This document shows, in pieces, positions 38,465 to 53,258 of a stretch of 64,000 nucleotides of DNA (position 1 is its first letter; every line of letters begins with the position of its first letter). The notes beneath the pieces were generated by a model, which was given only the letters and a program-made list of their open reading frames with translations, made no database searches and was not told where the DNA came from. The stretch lies in the NCBI GenBank assembly GCA_905182985.1, contig CAJJDN010000014.1, forward strand, positions 299,877 to 363,876, read 5' to 3'. The translations under genes were made by a program, and so were the position numbers. The DNA comes from Paramecium sonneborni. Lineage: Eukaryota > Ciliophora > Oligohymenophorea > Peniculida > Parameciidae.

Positions 38465-41400
38465 TCAAAAATATTTACCAAGAAGTGTTATTAGTTTTGT
38501 TCTTATTTCTAATTACTCACATTTTATCATTTCTACAAATGTTAAATAAAACTCCTTTAAATCATTTTTATCTAATCTACTTAAATAATCTAAGATTAGC
38601 TATATATTAAATTATTTTTCAAATGATGGGTTTTCTTCATTCAAGAATTCTTTTAAATTTTCATGAATGCTGTTTAAAAGATGAACTCGAATAGACAATG
38701 AAAACTTTTCTACTATAGAATTCTCCATCTCTAAAAATCCTACTAAACTCACTATAATTAATTATTATGTTTCTAAATCGGACATCTTTAATTTATTTAT
38801 ATAACAATTAGTAAACAATTAAACTACTACATCTTATTATTCAACATTTAAATATTATTCATCATTTATAAAAAAGGTAATCCAATCTTGAGTTCTTTTG
38901 TTAGTTACTAAATAATTTTAATAATTAATAATACTTGTTAATTATGATGTGATTAAAGGCTCAAACAACTTTTGAATTTAATTGTAATCTAAAAATGGAA
39001 TAATTATTGTAATGATATTTTTGAGTTTTGTAATCAAAATTAATTGTAATTTTTCAGAATTATCATTTATAAATTTTTAGCATTTCTATTATATTTAATA
39101 AATTAATCTTTACATTTAAAAAACCATTCAAAACACCTACAAATTTATAAGCCTCAATTAAATCATTTTAATTCAATTGCCTTTTACTAATTATCGCCTC
39201 AAAACAATTAATTAGAAACTCAATAAAGTAATGATGTTTTGTTACAATTCCCAATTAAGATATTTATTAATTTATAAAGTGCATCCATTCAGCAATTAAT
39301 TCCTCTTCAATATTATCAAATTAACAACATTATCTATAATAATATTTGAATATATTGGTATCATCATTAAAAAGTTAAATAGCTGAATCTTGACATAAAA
39401 AATTAAAAAGCAATTAGAGTGCATGTAAACCTTTCTTATGATTTATTGGAATAGTTAATTTTATTACATCACAAAATATCTAGAAAGTTCTATTTTCAAA
39501 ATAATATTAAATATCTTCCATATCTAAAGTTTATTCATAATTAATTAGTGTGATTAGAAAATCTATAGAACCTAACAATAGCTACTTATCTTAATTTGAT
39601 TGTATTATTCTTTAACAAGCCAAAACTATCTCATGCTTTACATAAACACATTATGCTTAATTAAACAATTGCAAATAATAATAAAATTTAGGATATAATT
39701 ATTTGTTAATAATTACATCTGTAATTTTTGAAATACACAATTTCACTAATTCAAATTATTACTTAAATAATTATAAGGATGTTGATTTATCAAAAATCAT
39801 TTATTTAATTGATCCTTAAAATTTAGGAGTTTCCATAGGTAATTATGTAAATCTAGGTGTCTATTAAATTAGGGATAGCTAATGTTATTCTACTTTAAGA
39901 TAATATTCCATAGAATGCTGAATTAACTCTTCAAGTAATTAAAATAAATCTGTGAATTAAGAATCCTTTGCTATAGAACAAATTTAACTTGAAATATGAA
40001 TTGAAGCATATTTTAAGTCATCTTGATTATCTAAACAATTTTTAAATAACTTCAAAGTAATTTACCAAAATTCCTAATTCTTCATCTCTAATTTAACAAG
40101 CTTCTCTTGAACTTACCAAGTCATACAAATAATTTTATTTGTAATTTCATAATTAACTTATTTTATAATAAAATTTTACATTCTTCTTGTTTATTTAAAG
40201 ATACCAATATTTTCGATAATTTACAGATTGAAGAAGTATCTAATGAATCAATATGATTAAATATTATATCTGACATACAATAAATTGATAGTTATGTTCT
40301 AAAAATTAAAGATTTATGTTCTTATTGACTTAATTCTTATTGAGCCATTTCTTTGGTAAAAAAATCATCTAAAACAACTTCAATTAATAAAATATAAACT
40401 TAGAATGCTTATGTAGGTAAATACTTAACATGATCTTTAATTAAAGTCGCTATTAATTATAGAATATTTTCTATAACATCATCATATGGTAGTAATATTA
40501 ATTCCAATAATGGATTTAATATATGTTGAATCCATTTATCTCCCCATTTTAACTTATTATTTTTAGTATATTCAATTCCTGAAAATATAGTATCTTTATA
40601 TGTATGAATAGCATTAAGTCGCATTTCCATAACTTTTGAACTACAAAGACATACATACAAAGCATCTATAATTGTCCATAACATATCTATTCTTTACCAA
40701 TTATTATTAATTATGAGTAATAGCTTATCTATTGCAAATGATTTATAAATTGAATCAAAATTTTTTTTTTAACTTATTTAAAGTCTTTCTGAAACTTAAA
40801 GTGCCAATTAATTTAATCCATCAACCATTTGATAAACTGTTGCATCTTTATATTAATTACTTCTTATAAAGATCTCTGTAGTCATTTTTATTTCTTTTGA
40901 TTTTATAACAACTTATTCTATTCTTTGTAAAGTTTAGAAGATAAGATTCCATGTTTTTGCTGTGATTAAATTTACATTATTATAAAGAATTTCTTCAAAT
41001 ACTTTGCATGCAATTAACCATTTATCTGTTTCAATATATTTTAATGATAATGGAGCAGATTAAGCAGCTAAAAATCTGATTAATAATTAAAAGCTGCTAA
41101 TTTACTCTTACTATAAACTAAGTGTTATCCAAGATGATAAATATTCTAATAAATTAATGTATTATTAATTATTAGCTATTCTTAGTATTTATTTCATAAT
41201 TCTAAGAAGAGGTCGCCATAATTTATCAAATTAAGTTCTAAACTTAATATCATCACTTTCTGTTTCTTATATATCTGCAATTTGATCCTCATTTTCTGCA
41301 TTAAATAGTTGTGACTAAAGAAGTCTGCTTTAGTTTCTAATTTCTTACAATAAACAATTTCCTTCTTTCTAACACTCATCTTGTTATAAACATTTTTAGA

Positions 41401-42699
41401 TATTATCAGTAATTATCTAGATTAAAGTTTCTAACTTTTTAATGTATTTTATATTACTTATTTGTTAAACAAATATATTTGGAATCATTTGTAAATTACA
41501 ATCAATGTAAGATGCTGTTAATTTGTTTATTAAAATGTTCTACTTTGGAGATTATTAAGTCTAAAATTCTCTAATTCCGAATAGAGAATGTTAATAAATT
41601 GATTTCAATATTAATTCATTATAATCTTATAATAATTAAATAAATTTTACCATTATAAATGATACTAGATGGCTATCGTGTTAATAAATTTTTGAATATT
41701 GAAAGATTTGAATATAGACATAAAATGCCATCATGAATAGCTATTTTACTTTAATCATACTGTTGTAATTTACTATACACAGTCATCAATTGAGAAACTA
41801 ATTCAAATTTCTCCTCAATAGTTAATATATAAGTGAATATCAATCTTATAATATTGATTTCTAATTAAATTTATAAATACAATTTACTGTTCATTATATT
41901 TGATTCTCTCATTAAATCAATATTGGTTAAGTAAGTATAAAGATTATCAAAATAAAAAGTACGAAATTTCTCGATTTATTGTAAATTTTTTCCACATTTC
42001 AGAATTATGATGAAAATATCTTTACCTAAAGTGATTGAAATCAGATATGATAAATACATAATATTAAGTTGTTTGACACATAAATAGATGATTGCTCCTT
42101 ATCTTGAAAAATGTTAAAAAATAATTCTAATAATTCAAAATAGGATTGCAATATTATATTTTTTGATTAACTCTATAATAATTCTTCCAAAACATTACTA
42201 AGTGTAAGAATGCCTTAAATTGATGATTATGCTATTATTGGATTGTCTGAAGATGAAAAATATATTAACAAATTTAAGACCTTCAAAATGTGATTAAGAT
42301 TTGTAAAATCAATTACATCTGGACCAATAATATGAATTAAAGTTGAGACTAGTCTGATATCTATTGTTTCATCTTGTTAAGATTTTGAATTATTAAAATA
42401 TTCAATTATGATATCAAGATCATTCTAATAATATATTGATAATACTGTAGTTAATTAAAGCTAATGCTGCAATTTCTAAATAAGTCCTATTCCTTATGAG
42501 ATTAATTTATTATTTTTTGAGCTGACTAACAAGGGCAATAATTGCTATAATAAAGTATGAGTATTTAATTCTGAGAGATTTGATTCAAAAACCTTGAAGT
42601 GAATAGACGTGAAGATCTTACTTTCTACAATAAAGGATACTTTCGGCTGTTATCCTTAATTTATTACAATTCATATTCTACTATTTCTCTCGTATTCAT
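38465..42699 (-). CDS. Giant HEAT-repeat protein, Mon2-like (DCB/HUS domains)
   Basis: Minus-strand gene of 4.2 kb, about 1,350-1,390 residues, with several tiny introns. The N-terminus MNTREIVEYELQQIKDNSRKYP resembles the DCB domain of Mon2 and large Arf-GEFs. Following segments KLISQGIGLIQKLQ and IIGPDVIDFTNLNHILKVL continue the alpha-solenoid. The C-terminal part includes LWTIIDALYVCLCSSKVMEMRLNA-like helices and ends EFYLTFVEMIKCEQLEIRTKLITLLG. No Sec7 catalytic motif was noticed, which favours Mon2 (endosome-Golgi trafficking) over BIG/GBF proteins. An importin-like solenoid is the main alternative. It is convergent with the CDPK (68 bp apart). Confidence 0.55.
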
Positions 42700-42862
42700 A
42701 ATTACAAATATATTTATTATATTTTTAATCAGATAGTACTGAGGTCAATAATTATTATTTTTTTATGCTCTTTTTGTTTTATTATACTAAAAATAAGCAA
42801 TTTTATGTTTGTCATAAAAATAAAAAAAGAAAAGGAATTAAATTATAAAAATGAATAATGTA

Positions 42863-43365
42863 TCAGATCAATTCATCTAAATCAAATTCTTTATCCTCTT
42901 ATACTAATTCATCATCATCATACATGACTAATCTAACTTTCATTTTAATTTATTTTTCATCATCTATTGTTTAATTAGTTTCCTCATACTATTATGTTGC
43001 TACTTTTATTTCTTAACTTGATTTTATCAATTTTACAGTTTTTCTCTAGACTTACGGGGATAAAGGATTGAATTTTTGATGATGAGATCTAAATTCCATT
43101 GAATTATTTACCTGCATTAACTAGGAGAACGAGTTCCAATGATTTCTGACATTGGTTTAAAGATTTTGTTGTTTTTCTTTAAATGAGCATGATCTTCTAA
43201 GAATTGTAAATATTTATCATGTTCGTCCTTCGTCCAATGACCAATATTTTTTCTTGGAGAAAGACAATCACTTTTTTTTATTTTCTTAGACTTTGGAGAT
43301 CTGCTACAAGTAAGTAATGCAACTTCATCCTCTAAATTACAATATTCTTCTTCCATTTGAGACAT
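42863..43365 (-). CDS. MYB/SANT-domain protein (SHAQKY-like)
   Basis: Small DNA-binding protein of 159 aa; one 23-nt intron leaves exactly 160 codons. The single MYB-like repeat starts at about residue 41: GHWTKDEHDKYLQFLEDHA, then KPMSEIIGTRSPSQCRSHHQKF. The SHHQKF end resembles the SHAQKYF signature of one-repeat MYB factors common in ciliates and plants. The N-terminus is acidic then basic (SPKSKKIKKSDCLSPRK). The C-terminus is strongly acidic (DDDELVQEDKEFDLDELI), as in activation domains. A transcription regulator is likely, but targets are unknown. It lies 164 bp from the Mon2-like start, on the same strand. Confidence 0.82.
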
Positions 43366-43465
43366 TTTTTAAAATTATTAAAAAAATGCAAATTCTTATT
43401 TTCATACATAAATTGTTTAATAGATCATTTTCTTAAAGTATTTTCAACCCCTATTGCATGTTTTA

Positions 43466-44090
43466 TCAATAATTTTTAATAATACTCCCTACAGTGGCTT
43501 TTCTTTTATTTATATCTTTAAAAGCATTCAACTCAATGCGCTTATACTATTTCTTTATAATTTTTAATATTTCTTCGAGTTCTAATACCAAAACATCTAA
43601 TGTTGTAATAACTTAATTATTTCCCTATAAACTCTTCCTATAATTATAAAATATTTTATATCAAATTTCTTCAGCATTCTATTCTTTGGTTTGTTCTTTG
43701 TACTTTTTTTCTGTCTTAATTAATTTAATCTTATACTGCGTCAGTTATTTCTTCATGATTTTATCTCTTATTTATTACTATTTCTTTTCTTAAATTTAAA
43801 CCCTTTAAGTTTTTTATTCTTAATTTTTCAATATTCATTTTAATTCTCTAAATATATTCTCATTTTAAGTTTTTCCTTCACTTCAATTCAATTAATTTTT
43901 CTTTTTTGCTTAATCTTCTAAAATTATCACATTTTATTAAAGGCTTCTTTTTTAAACAATTTATTATCAATAGATTAAATATTCCCTACATCAATTATTG
44001 TTGAAGATTAGATAATTTTTCTGATATTGGAAAGATTTTCTTAATTATGTGAATCCTATAAATCAAAGTCAGCCAATAAAAAGTTTTTGG
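43466..44090 (-). CDS. Coiled-coil ORF with apparent frame disruptions
   Basis: Minus-strand region whose 3' part clearly encodes a helix (LDVLVLELEEILKIIKKQYK, FKDINKRKATVGSIIKNY, TGA 43466-43468). Its middle (RDKIMKKQLTQYKIKLIKTEKKY...) is also coding-like. The same frame is broken by TGA codons (for example after QNAEEI and before ILKNQEQK), with no GT donor close enough to splice them out. The 5' part has two competing open frames. Either introns with non-standard ends, sequencing errors, or a decaying gene explain this. No family is recognised; a coiled-coil protein is the best description. Confidence 0.4.
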
Positions 44091-44797
44091 TTTTGGTGAT
44101 GACTACATTAACTTACAATCATAAATTTGTTATTTTTTGTAATATTTTGATAATCTAAAAATAACAAATTAATTTTATCCAATAACTTTCTTAATTTTTA
44201 AAACAAAGTTTTAAATCATGCTGAATGTTTATTTAATTTTTAAAGATGATAATGACCATTGAATTTAAATAAATGTTATTTTAAATTAAAGACAAAATTA
44301 TTATAATATTAATTATTGAGATAGCATTCTAATTAAATGAAATAAAATACATAAAATAAAATATTTTATTCTTTGATCATAATTATGAGATTTATTTAAT
44401 TCAAGTGAAACTTGATGAATTTTGATTTGAATATTTAATAAATGGTTATTAAAGCATAAAAACTGAAGATTTTAATAACTTATTTAAAATATAATTCTTT
44501 TTAAAAACTAAAATAAAATAAAACTAACAAATATTAACAAATGTATAGTATCTTGAAATCAAGTGAGAATATTTATGGTTATTTTTCTAATTTAAGTCTT
44601 TCGATCTTAAGAGAAAGAGAATGTATGATTTTATTATTGTAATTTTTCTTTGTACTTTTTTTTGATATATTATGGTAAGAAAGAAATTGATAATAATAAT
44701 TATAAATTTCATTTTCAATATTAGGGATAATATTTTATGACTTGAGTCATATATATTTATTAATAAATATTAATTGAAACAACCAAAATTTTAAATT
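44091..44797. other. Intergenic region, no gene seen
   Basis: AT-rich spacer of about 700 bp with many short A/T runs and no persuasive frame on either strand. The first overlap copy of the PP2A region starts inside it at 44549. Confidence 0.5.
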
Positions 44798-46553
44798 TCA
44801 TAAGAAATAATCAGGTGTTTTTTTGGTTAAATGAGGTTCACCTCTTCTAGGAGCAGGATCAAATTGCAAATAATTTTGATTCATATGTTCATCAACTTCT
44901 AGAATAGCAGCTTAATTTCCACATCTATAACAATAATTAGGAGCAGAGAATAATGTCACACAATTTTTATCATGAGTTTCTTAAAATCCTTCCATAACCA
45001 ATTGATGTGCTCTAGCAATCATTGTCAATCCATTTGTATGATTGTATTTTTCAGATATATCTGTTCCAAATGTAAAGCCAGCTCCTCTTGGTGATGTATT
45101 AAATCCATTTCGATCTTTGGATATTATGATAAAAGTACCATCAGGATCGCTCCATAATAAATCACATAAAGGACCTTCATGAGGTACTTCTTGAATTCTA
45201 TCTAATCTTCTTATCTCATCAAGAGTTGTTACATCAGGTGATAATCCTCCATGTAAGCCAAAGATCTTATATATTATATAAAATATACTGAATTTTCAAC
45301 GACCGCTGTTATTGGAAGATAATCAAATAAATCAGTGAAATACTTCCATGGATTAGCATTACCATACTTTCTTACACATTCTTCATAAAATCCATATACT
45401 TATGTAATTTATCTTGATTCATGATTTCCTCTTAAAATAGTTATTCTATCCTATTTTTAATTTAATTCTTTGATACTTTATATCTGACTTTTAAAGCCAA
45501 TAATAATGATACTGTTTCTACACTATAATATCCTCTATCAACATAATCTCNTATCTTGAAATCAAGTGAGAATATTTATGGTTATTTTTCTAATTTAAGT
45601 CTTTCGATCTTAAGAGAAAGAGAATGTATGATTTTATTATTGTAATTTTTCTTTGTACTTTTTTTTGATATATTATGGTAAGAAAGAAATTGATAATAAT
45701 AATTATAAATTTCATTTTCAATATTAGGGATAATATTTTATGACTTGAGTCATATATATTTATTAATAAATATTAATTGAAACAACCAAAATTTTAAATT
45801 TCATAAGAAATAATCAGGTGTTTTTTTGGTTAAATGAGGTTCACCTCTTCTAGGAGCAGGATCAAATTGCAAATAATTTTGATTCATATGTTCATCAACT
45901 TCTAGAATAGCAGCTTAATTTCCACATCTATAACAATAATTAGGAGCAGAGAATAATGTCACACAATTTTTATCATGAGTTTCTTAAAATCCTTCCATAA
46001 CCAATTGATGTGCTCTAGCAATCATTGTCAATCCATTTGTATGATTGTATTTTTCAGATATATCTGTTCCAAATGTAAAGCCAGCTCCTCTTGGTGATGT
46101 ATTAAATCCATTTCGATCTTTGGATATTATGATAAAAGTACCATCAGGATCGCTCCATAATAAATCACATAAAGGACCTTCATGAGGTACTTCTTGAATT
46201 CTATCTAATCTTCTTATCTCATCAAGAGTTGTTACATCAGGTGATAATCCTCCATGTAAGCCAAAGATCTTATATATTATATAAAATATACTGAATTTTC
46301 AACGACCGCTGTTATTGGAAGATAATCAAATAAATCAGTGAAATACTTCCATGGATTAGCATTACCATACTTTCTTACACATTCTTCATAAAATCCATAT
46401 ACTTATGTAATTTATCTTGATTCATGATTTCCTCTTAAAATAGTTATTCTATCCTATTTTTAATTTAATTCTTTGATACTTTATATCTGACTTTTAAAGC
46501 CAATAATAATGATACTGTTTCTACACTATAATATCCTCTATCAACATAATCTC
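44549..46553 (+). repeat. Direct repeat flanking a single n (assembly overlap 3)
   Basis: Bases 44549-45550 (1,002 bp) recur as 45552-46553 (offset 1003) around the n at 45551. The unit holds the 3' spacer and about the last three quarters of the PP2A gene. Same interpretation as the other three: unmerged contig overlap. Confidence 0.9.
44798..45550 (-). pseudogene. Duplicate 3' fragment of the PP2A gene (probable assembly artefact)
   Basis: Identical to the 3' part of the PP2A catalytic subunit gene at 45801-46832 (stop equivalent at 44798-44800), but it runs into the n at 45551 and lacks the N-terminal region. Not an independent gene. Confidence 0.85.
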
Positions 46554-46832
46554 CCAAGAAAAGATAATTTGTATCAGGTACATTACCTTTATATTATTTT
46601 CTTTATTTTTACCTCCAATTTTAAATAATTCCATTAAATCATGGTATTACCCATGAACATCACCACAAATAGTAACTGGAGCTCTAACTGGTTGAACGTT
46701 ACTCTCATCTTACAAAATCTCTTTTGCTTTTTCACAAAGCCATTTAACATCCATTTCTGTCAATGGCTTACATTTATTGAGTTATTCAATAAAACCATCT
46801 AAACAATTATTGGGATTATCGTATTATGACAT
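45801..46832 (-). CDS. PPP2CA: Protein phosphatase 2A catalytic subunit
   Basis: Metal-dependent Ser/Thr phosphatase. Three introns (26, 26 and 23 nt) leave exactly 319 codons (318 aa; human 309). Motifs in order: [86 protein letters not shown], and the C-terminal [15 protein letters not shown]. The final DYFL is the tail whose Leu is carboxymethylated and whose Tyr is regulatory, which separates PP2A from PP4 and PP6 less conserved tails. FIHG-like spacing before HGGLSP is slightly altered (SIFGLHGG). Start MSQYDNPNNC at 46832. It lies 92 bp from the DYRK gene's stop on the same strand. Confidence 0.95.
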
Positions 46833-46924
46833 ATTTATTTTCAAATTTTTAATATTTAGAAATCTTAATATATATGTATAATATATATATATATATAAAA
46901 AGTGTTATCAAAATTAATTAAGCA

Positions 46925-49202
<2,278 letters not shown>

Positions 49203-49417
49203 TTCAAGGTTGTTAAAATAATTAATTTTTTTAGTTATTCATCTAAACTATTCAACAAATAGATAAAATTCAATTATTCTAATACCAGTATTCAAAACCA
49301 TTTTCATATTTCTTAGAAATCTAATAATATTGAAAATTCAAAACACATTTATCACTTATGTTATTATGTTGAATTAAATATATAAATCAAAAAATTCTCT
49401 ATTCACTTAAATTAACA

Positions 49418-50662
49418 TCAGACATTAAAATCAAGTCCTTGATAGGCTGACTTGACAAATGGTCTTTATTTTGATAATATTTCTGTTTTTTAATTTGGTT
49501 TTAAATTATCTTCTTCTTTTTATTATTATTACTATTCAGTTTTTATTCTTCGAGACTAATCATAACCTTTGGCAAATATCTATTTAAAAAAATTAAGATT
49601 CTCTTCTTATCTTTTTTACATTCCAATCATTTAATCTAATTTATTCATAAGCAAATTTCGTTCCTATTTATATTTATTAATATATGATACATCAGCACTA
49701 CAATCAGAATCCTTCTAAAATTTTGTTAAATTATCAAATAAAAATTTGTTTTGTAATTCTAACTCTTCTGATTTTTTCTTTAAAATTTACACTTGAAACA
49801 CTAATTAATCAATTTTACTCTCCAATTTCATCTATGTTATATAACTTTATGTATTATGAATATATTCTTCCTAATTCCCATTTTATTGATGTTTAATTTT
49901 ATACTAATTTATGCATTCCTTTTAATATTTCAAATTCTCTAATTGAGACCTAGATGATGAAGAATCTACTGATTTACTCCTCTAAGAGATTTCTTATCTG
50001 ATTTATTTTTCACTTTCTTTATTATCATACTAATCATATATATGTTATTGTTTTTTTTATGTTTTCTATAATTCTTCTTCCACTTAATTTTTATTTTGTT
50101 TTATATCTTTAGTTAAATTACTTAATTTTTCTTTAAATTCTTATAAACTAATTTATTATGTACAAATATTCATTGGAGATGGAAAGTGTTTCATAGAGTA
50201 TGAGCCTTTTTAATTCATTAATTTCTATTCACCATTATTTTTAACAAGTTAAACTGTTGATTGGCATTCTGTTAGTCCCCCTCTTTAAGAAAAATAAACT
50301 TAATCATTTAGATTACCATAAGAGTTAAATTTCTTTTTGCAATTGTTTTTCCATTACAAATTTTCTTATCTTTATTGTTATTATGCTAATAATTATTAAA
50401 AGTCCGCGCTTTGATTTCTTTAATCTCTTGATATTCTTTTATATTCATTATGAATCATATTTGAATTTAATAAGTTTGTAATAACTTCGACTTAAGAATT
50501 AGTGTTTCTTTAAGGAGGGGATACTGATTATTCTTTCTCTTTTTTTGGAGATGCAGAAGCATGAACTTTAAATTACTTTTCATTCCCTTCTGTACGTATT
50601 CTTGTCTTTGAATTATTCTTATTCTATGATTTTGATGTTCCTGATACCAATTTCTTTAGCAT
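49418..50662 (-). CDS. Coiled-coil protein, 414 aa, intronless
   Basis: Single minus-strand frame of exactly 415 codons, ATG 50662 (MLKKLVSGTSKSQNK) to TGA 49418-49420. The N-terminal 200 residues are Ser/Gln/Asn-rich and probably disordered (HASASPKKEKEQSVSPP). Coiled coil covers about residues 170-370 (LQEFKEKLSNLTKDIKQNK, YITQMKLESKIDQLVFQVQ, KYKQERNLLMNKLDQMIGM). An upstream exon starting MLCTKNQIHRKN could be joined only by an unusually long intron, so I keep the internal ATG. No known domain. A scaffold or cortical role is inferred from composition alone. Confidence 0.75.
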
Positions 50663-50741
50663 TTACAAACATAATAATTATTAAACTATCTAAATATTAG
50701 ATTATCTTTATTAATATTAGTTACTACTTTTCTTTTGTGTT

Positions 50742-51404
50742 TCATTGCTTTTGGCATTAGAAGCATTTTTTCTATGAATTTGATTTTTTGTACACAGCAT
50801 TAAATAATTTACAACAGCTTATAAAAATAAAATTATTGGAATTTGAATATTTACTATAAATTTAAGATATTGAATGAATTTTTATATAATATGAAGTGAT
50901 TGAAAGTAATCATTAATAATTAAATTATGAACAACATCTAAGGATATTCACTTTCAAAGCCATCCACAAAAACATCATAAGCACCTGGAGGTAATTCGTC
51001 TATTTCCTTTGTAAATTTAAAAAATAAATTAGGGTTAATATGAACCTGTTCCTTAGTTATAAAAAAGAACTGTAAGAGATTCTAATGCAAGTCATTTTAC
51101 ACTTGGTAGAGATGACTAATAATGGCAAGAATAAGGTTTTATTAATATTTTGTAATATTATTATATAGGTTCACAAACATCTGTTAAAGTAAAAAATCCA
51201 CCAGGAGGAAAATCTACAATATAATTTGGTTGAATATTACTTAAACTAATAATATTTAATAAAGCATTTACTAAATTAGGACTTCATTTCTAATTTTTAA
51301 ATAAACAACTTCAAAATACATTAAAATTCTACTTTATGAAGTAAATTTAAAAATCTAAGAATTTTACATTCTCTTGCTAAATTATTTATTTTAAAAAGTT
51401 TCAT
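50742..51404 (-). CDS. Hypothetical protein with two similar segments; 3' end uncertain
   Basis: Minus strand from ATG 51404 (MKLFKINNLARECKILRFLN). Introns of 28, 21 and 19 nt connect well-conserved-looking stretches: LNPNLVNALLNIISLSNIQP, DFPPGGFFTLTDVCEPI, then INPNLFFKFTKEIDELPPGA and YDVFVDGFESEYP. The two NPNL...PPG...D.. blocks look like an internal repeat. After EYPQ the frame stays open through AT-rich DNA. One frame-consistent ending (186 codons) needs a 37-nt intron and a TGA at 50742-50744; continuation into the 50662 gene is an alternative. No family is recognised. Confidence 0.45.
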
Positions 51405-51766
51405 TTTATTGATCTTCAATTTTCTTTTTCTTTAATAAGTGCACAAGTAGTATTAGTATAATCCATAAATAGAATTTGTTGTTTTTTATTTATTTAAGTG
51501 TTTAAATATAATATTAATTACAACTGTATATATAAGATGTTTGATTCAAAATACATTTAAAATGATAATTAGTTCTTCTTTAAATATTATATAACCTCCA
51601 AAAGATGCAAAATAAATCTTTAAAGATAAGAGTTATAAAATATTTTATAAAGGCTTGAATACCTTATTTGGACGCATAATTGTAAAATGAAAGAGAGGTA
51701 TGAATAAATTTAAGAAAATTAAAGTTTATGAGAAATTTAGTTGTGAAAGTGATTTTAAATTATTTA
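51405..51766. other. Divergent intergenic spacer
   Basis: A 362-bp spacer between the start of the minus gene (51404) and the plus gene (51767), AT-rich. No ORF or RNA gene is seen. It should contain both promoters. Confidence 0.5.
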
Positions 51767-53226
51767 ATGATTAAATTTGCTTTTTTACATTTGAGAAATC
51801 CATTTATTCATCGGGTGAATTTCTCAAGTTCAACAGCAAAAGTAAAATAAAGAGTGATAACAAAATAATAAGAGAATTTCATTAATGAGCTTAAAAAGTC
51901 TTACAAGTCTTTGGCTGATAATTTATAAAGTAAATTTGACAATAATAAAATAAGGTGAAGAATCTGTTCTTAACTTATTTAAAAAAGATTAAGAAGAGGA
52001 GAAATAATAATAAATAGGATCAGCAAGTGAAAAAGCAGTAATTGCTTAATATATGAATGTTCTTAACTATAGGTAGATATTTGATTGATAAATATAAATA
52101 GTTTTGCATAATATTATTAAAGTTTGAGTCCTGAAGAATAATTAAAAAGAAGTAAAGATATAATAAGATCTGATGTATTAAAAAAAGATTGGGATACTTT
52201 TTTAAGAGAGAATAGAGATTATCAAGATTATTCACTTTTTGATAAGAATCTATTAGCAATTAAATATAGTCATAAAGATTATGAAAAAAATGAATCTAAA
52301 TATAAAAATAGATTGAATTTTTATGGTGATTTAGATGAAAATGTAAAGGAAAGACAAGAAAAGGAAAATATTTATAGTTTTATTTATGAAAATCCTGAAA
52401 ACAATAAAGTTGTTAGTAAGATACCTCCAAAAAGAGAATTATTTCTTTTATGGAGAAAAAAGAAGGCAAGAAGAACAAGAAGAGCAAAAAAACTCATTTA
52501 AAGGAAAATAAAAGATAATTAAAGATGGTTAATGAAAGAGGATAATTTATAAAGAAAACGTAGAAGATTACCTGCACCAAAATTATCATTCAGAGCAAAA
52601 TTTGAATTGTTTGGATTATTTAATGAGGGTTGGACAGTTAGAGATTTATCAATTAAATATGGAATAATGCCTTATAGAGTTAAAGCTATTATATATTAAA
52701 AACGATACTTTTTTGATGAAGTATTTCCACATCTTCCATTTGAATATTTAAGAGATTTGATAGCAATAGAATTATATTTTGAAAGATAATTTGGAGCAGT
52801 AGATTATGGAGTTGATATAGAATAAATGAGAAAAATAGAATCAGGATATTTATAGACAAAGTATATATATTAAATTTATAAATAAATTAGTTTTAAGACA
52901 CCTGATAGAAATGTTGATATTGCAAAATTATCAGAAAAAGAATAAGAAAGAATAAAGAAATTATTTGAAGAAAAGAAATCTAAAAAATATGATATTGTAA
53001 CTGAGAAATTTTAAGGATATGGAAATAAAGGGTATAAATATAGAAATATTCAAGTTATTACTTGAAATCTTGGATTATGCATAAAACTCGTTCAAGACAT
53101 GGTGTTAATAGAATCTTTGAAAGAATCATTAAAGATAGTGATAAGACTTATAAATTACCAGTTACAGCTTAAGCTAGATTAAAAGAAGGTCCTCGTATTG
53201 CAAGTAATCAATTTGGTCATAAATGA
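51767..53226 (+). CDS. Probable mitochondrial protein with HTH-like motif (mS45/Bot1-like?)
   Basis: 460 aa after introns of 25, 29 and 23 nt (exactly 461 codons). The N-terminus MIKFAFLHLRNPFIHRVNFS is a good mitochondrial presequence (basic, hydroxylated, no acidic residues). The central region is strongly basic (LLWRKKKARRTRRAKKLI, RKRRRLPAPKLSF). Then comes FNEGWTVRDLSIKYGIMPYR, a turn typical of the SVREVS...GV..RV motif in fungal mitoribosomal mS45/Bot1 proteins, and FERQFGAVDYGVD. The C-terminus is HKTRSRHGVNRIFE, KLPVTAQARLKEGPRIA. A mitoribosomal or mitochondrial regulatory role is inferred; the family link needs a profile search. An internal ATG at 51891-51897 is an inferior start. 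Confidence 0.6.
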
Positions 53227-53258
53227 GATTAGTATTTTTAAAAAATATATATTTAATT

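Noticed and set aside
44761..45803. Two PP2A genes in tandem
   Set aside because: The first is a 3' fragment ending at the n; the sequence is identical to the full gene at 45801-46832.
46861..46920. Alternating TA run as a possible telomere or origin element
   Set aside because: A short (TA)n tract in a spacer is ordinary in this composition and does not match C4A2/C3A3 ciliate telomere repeats.
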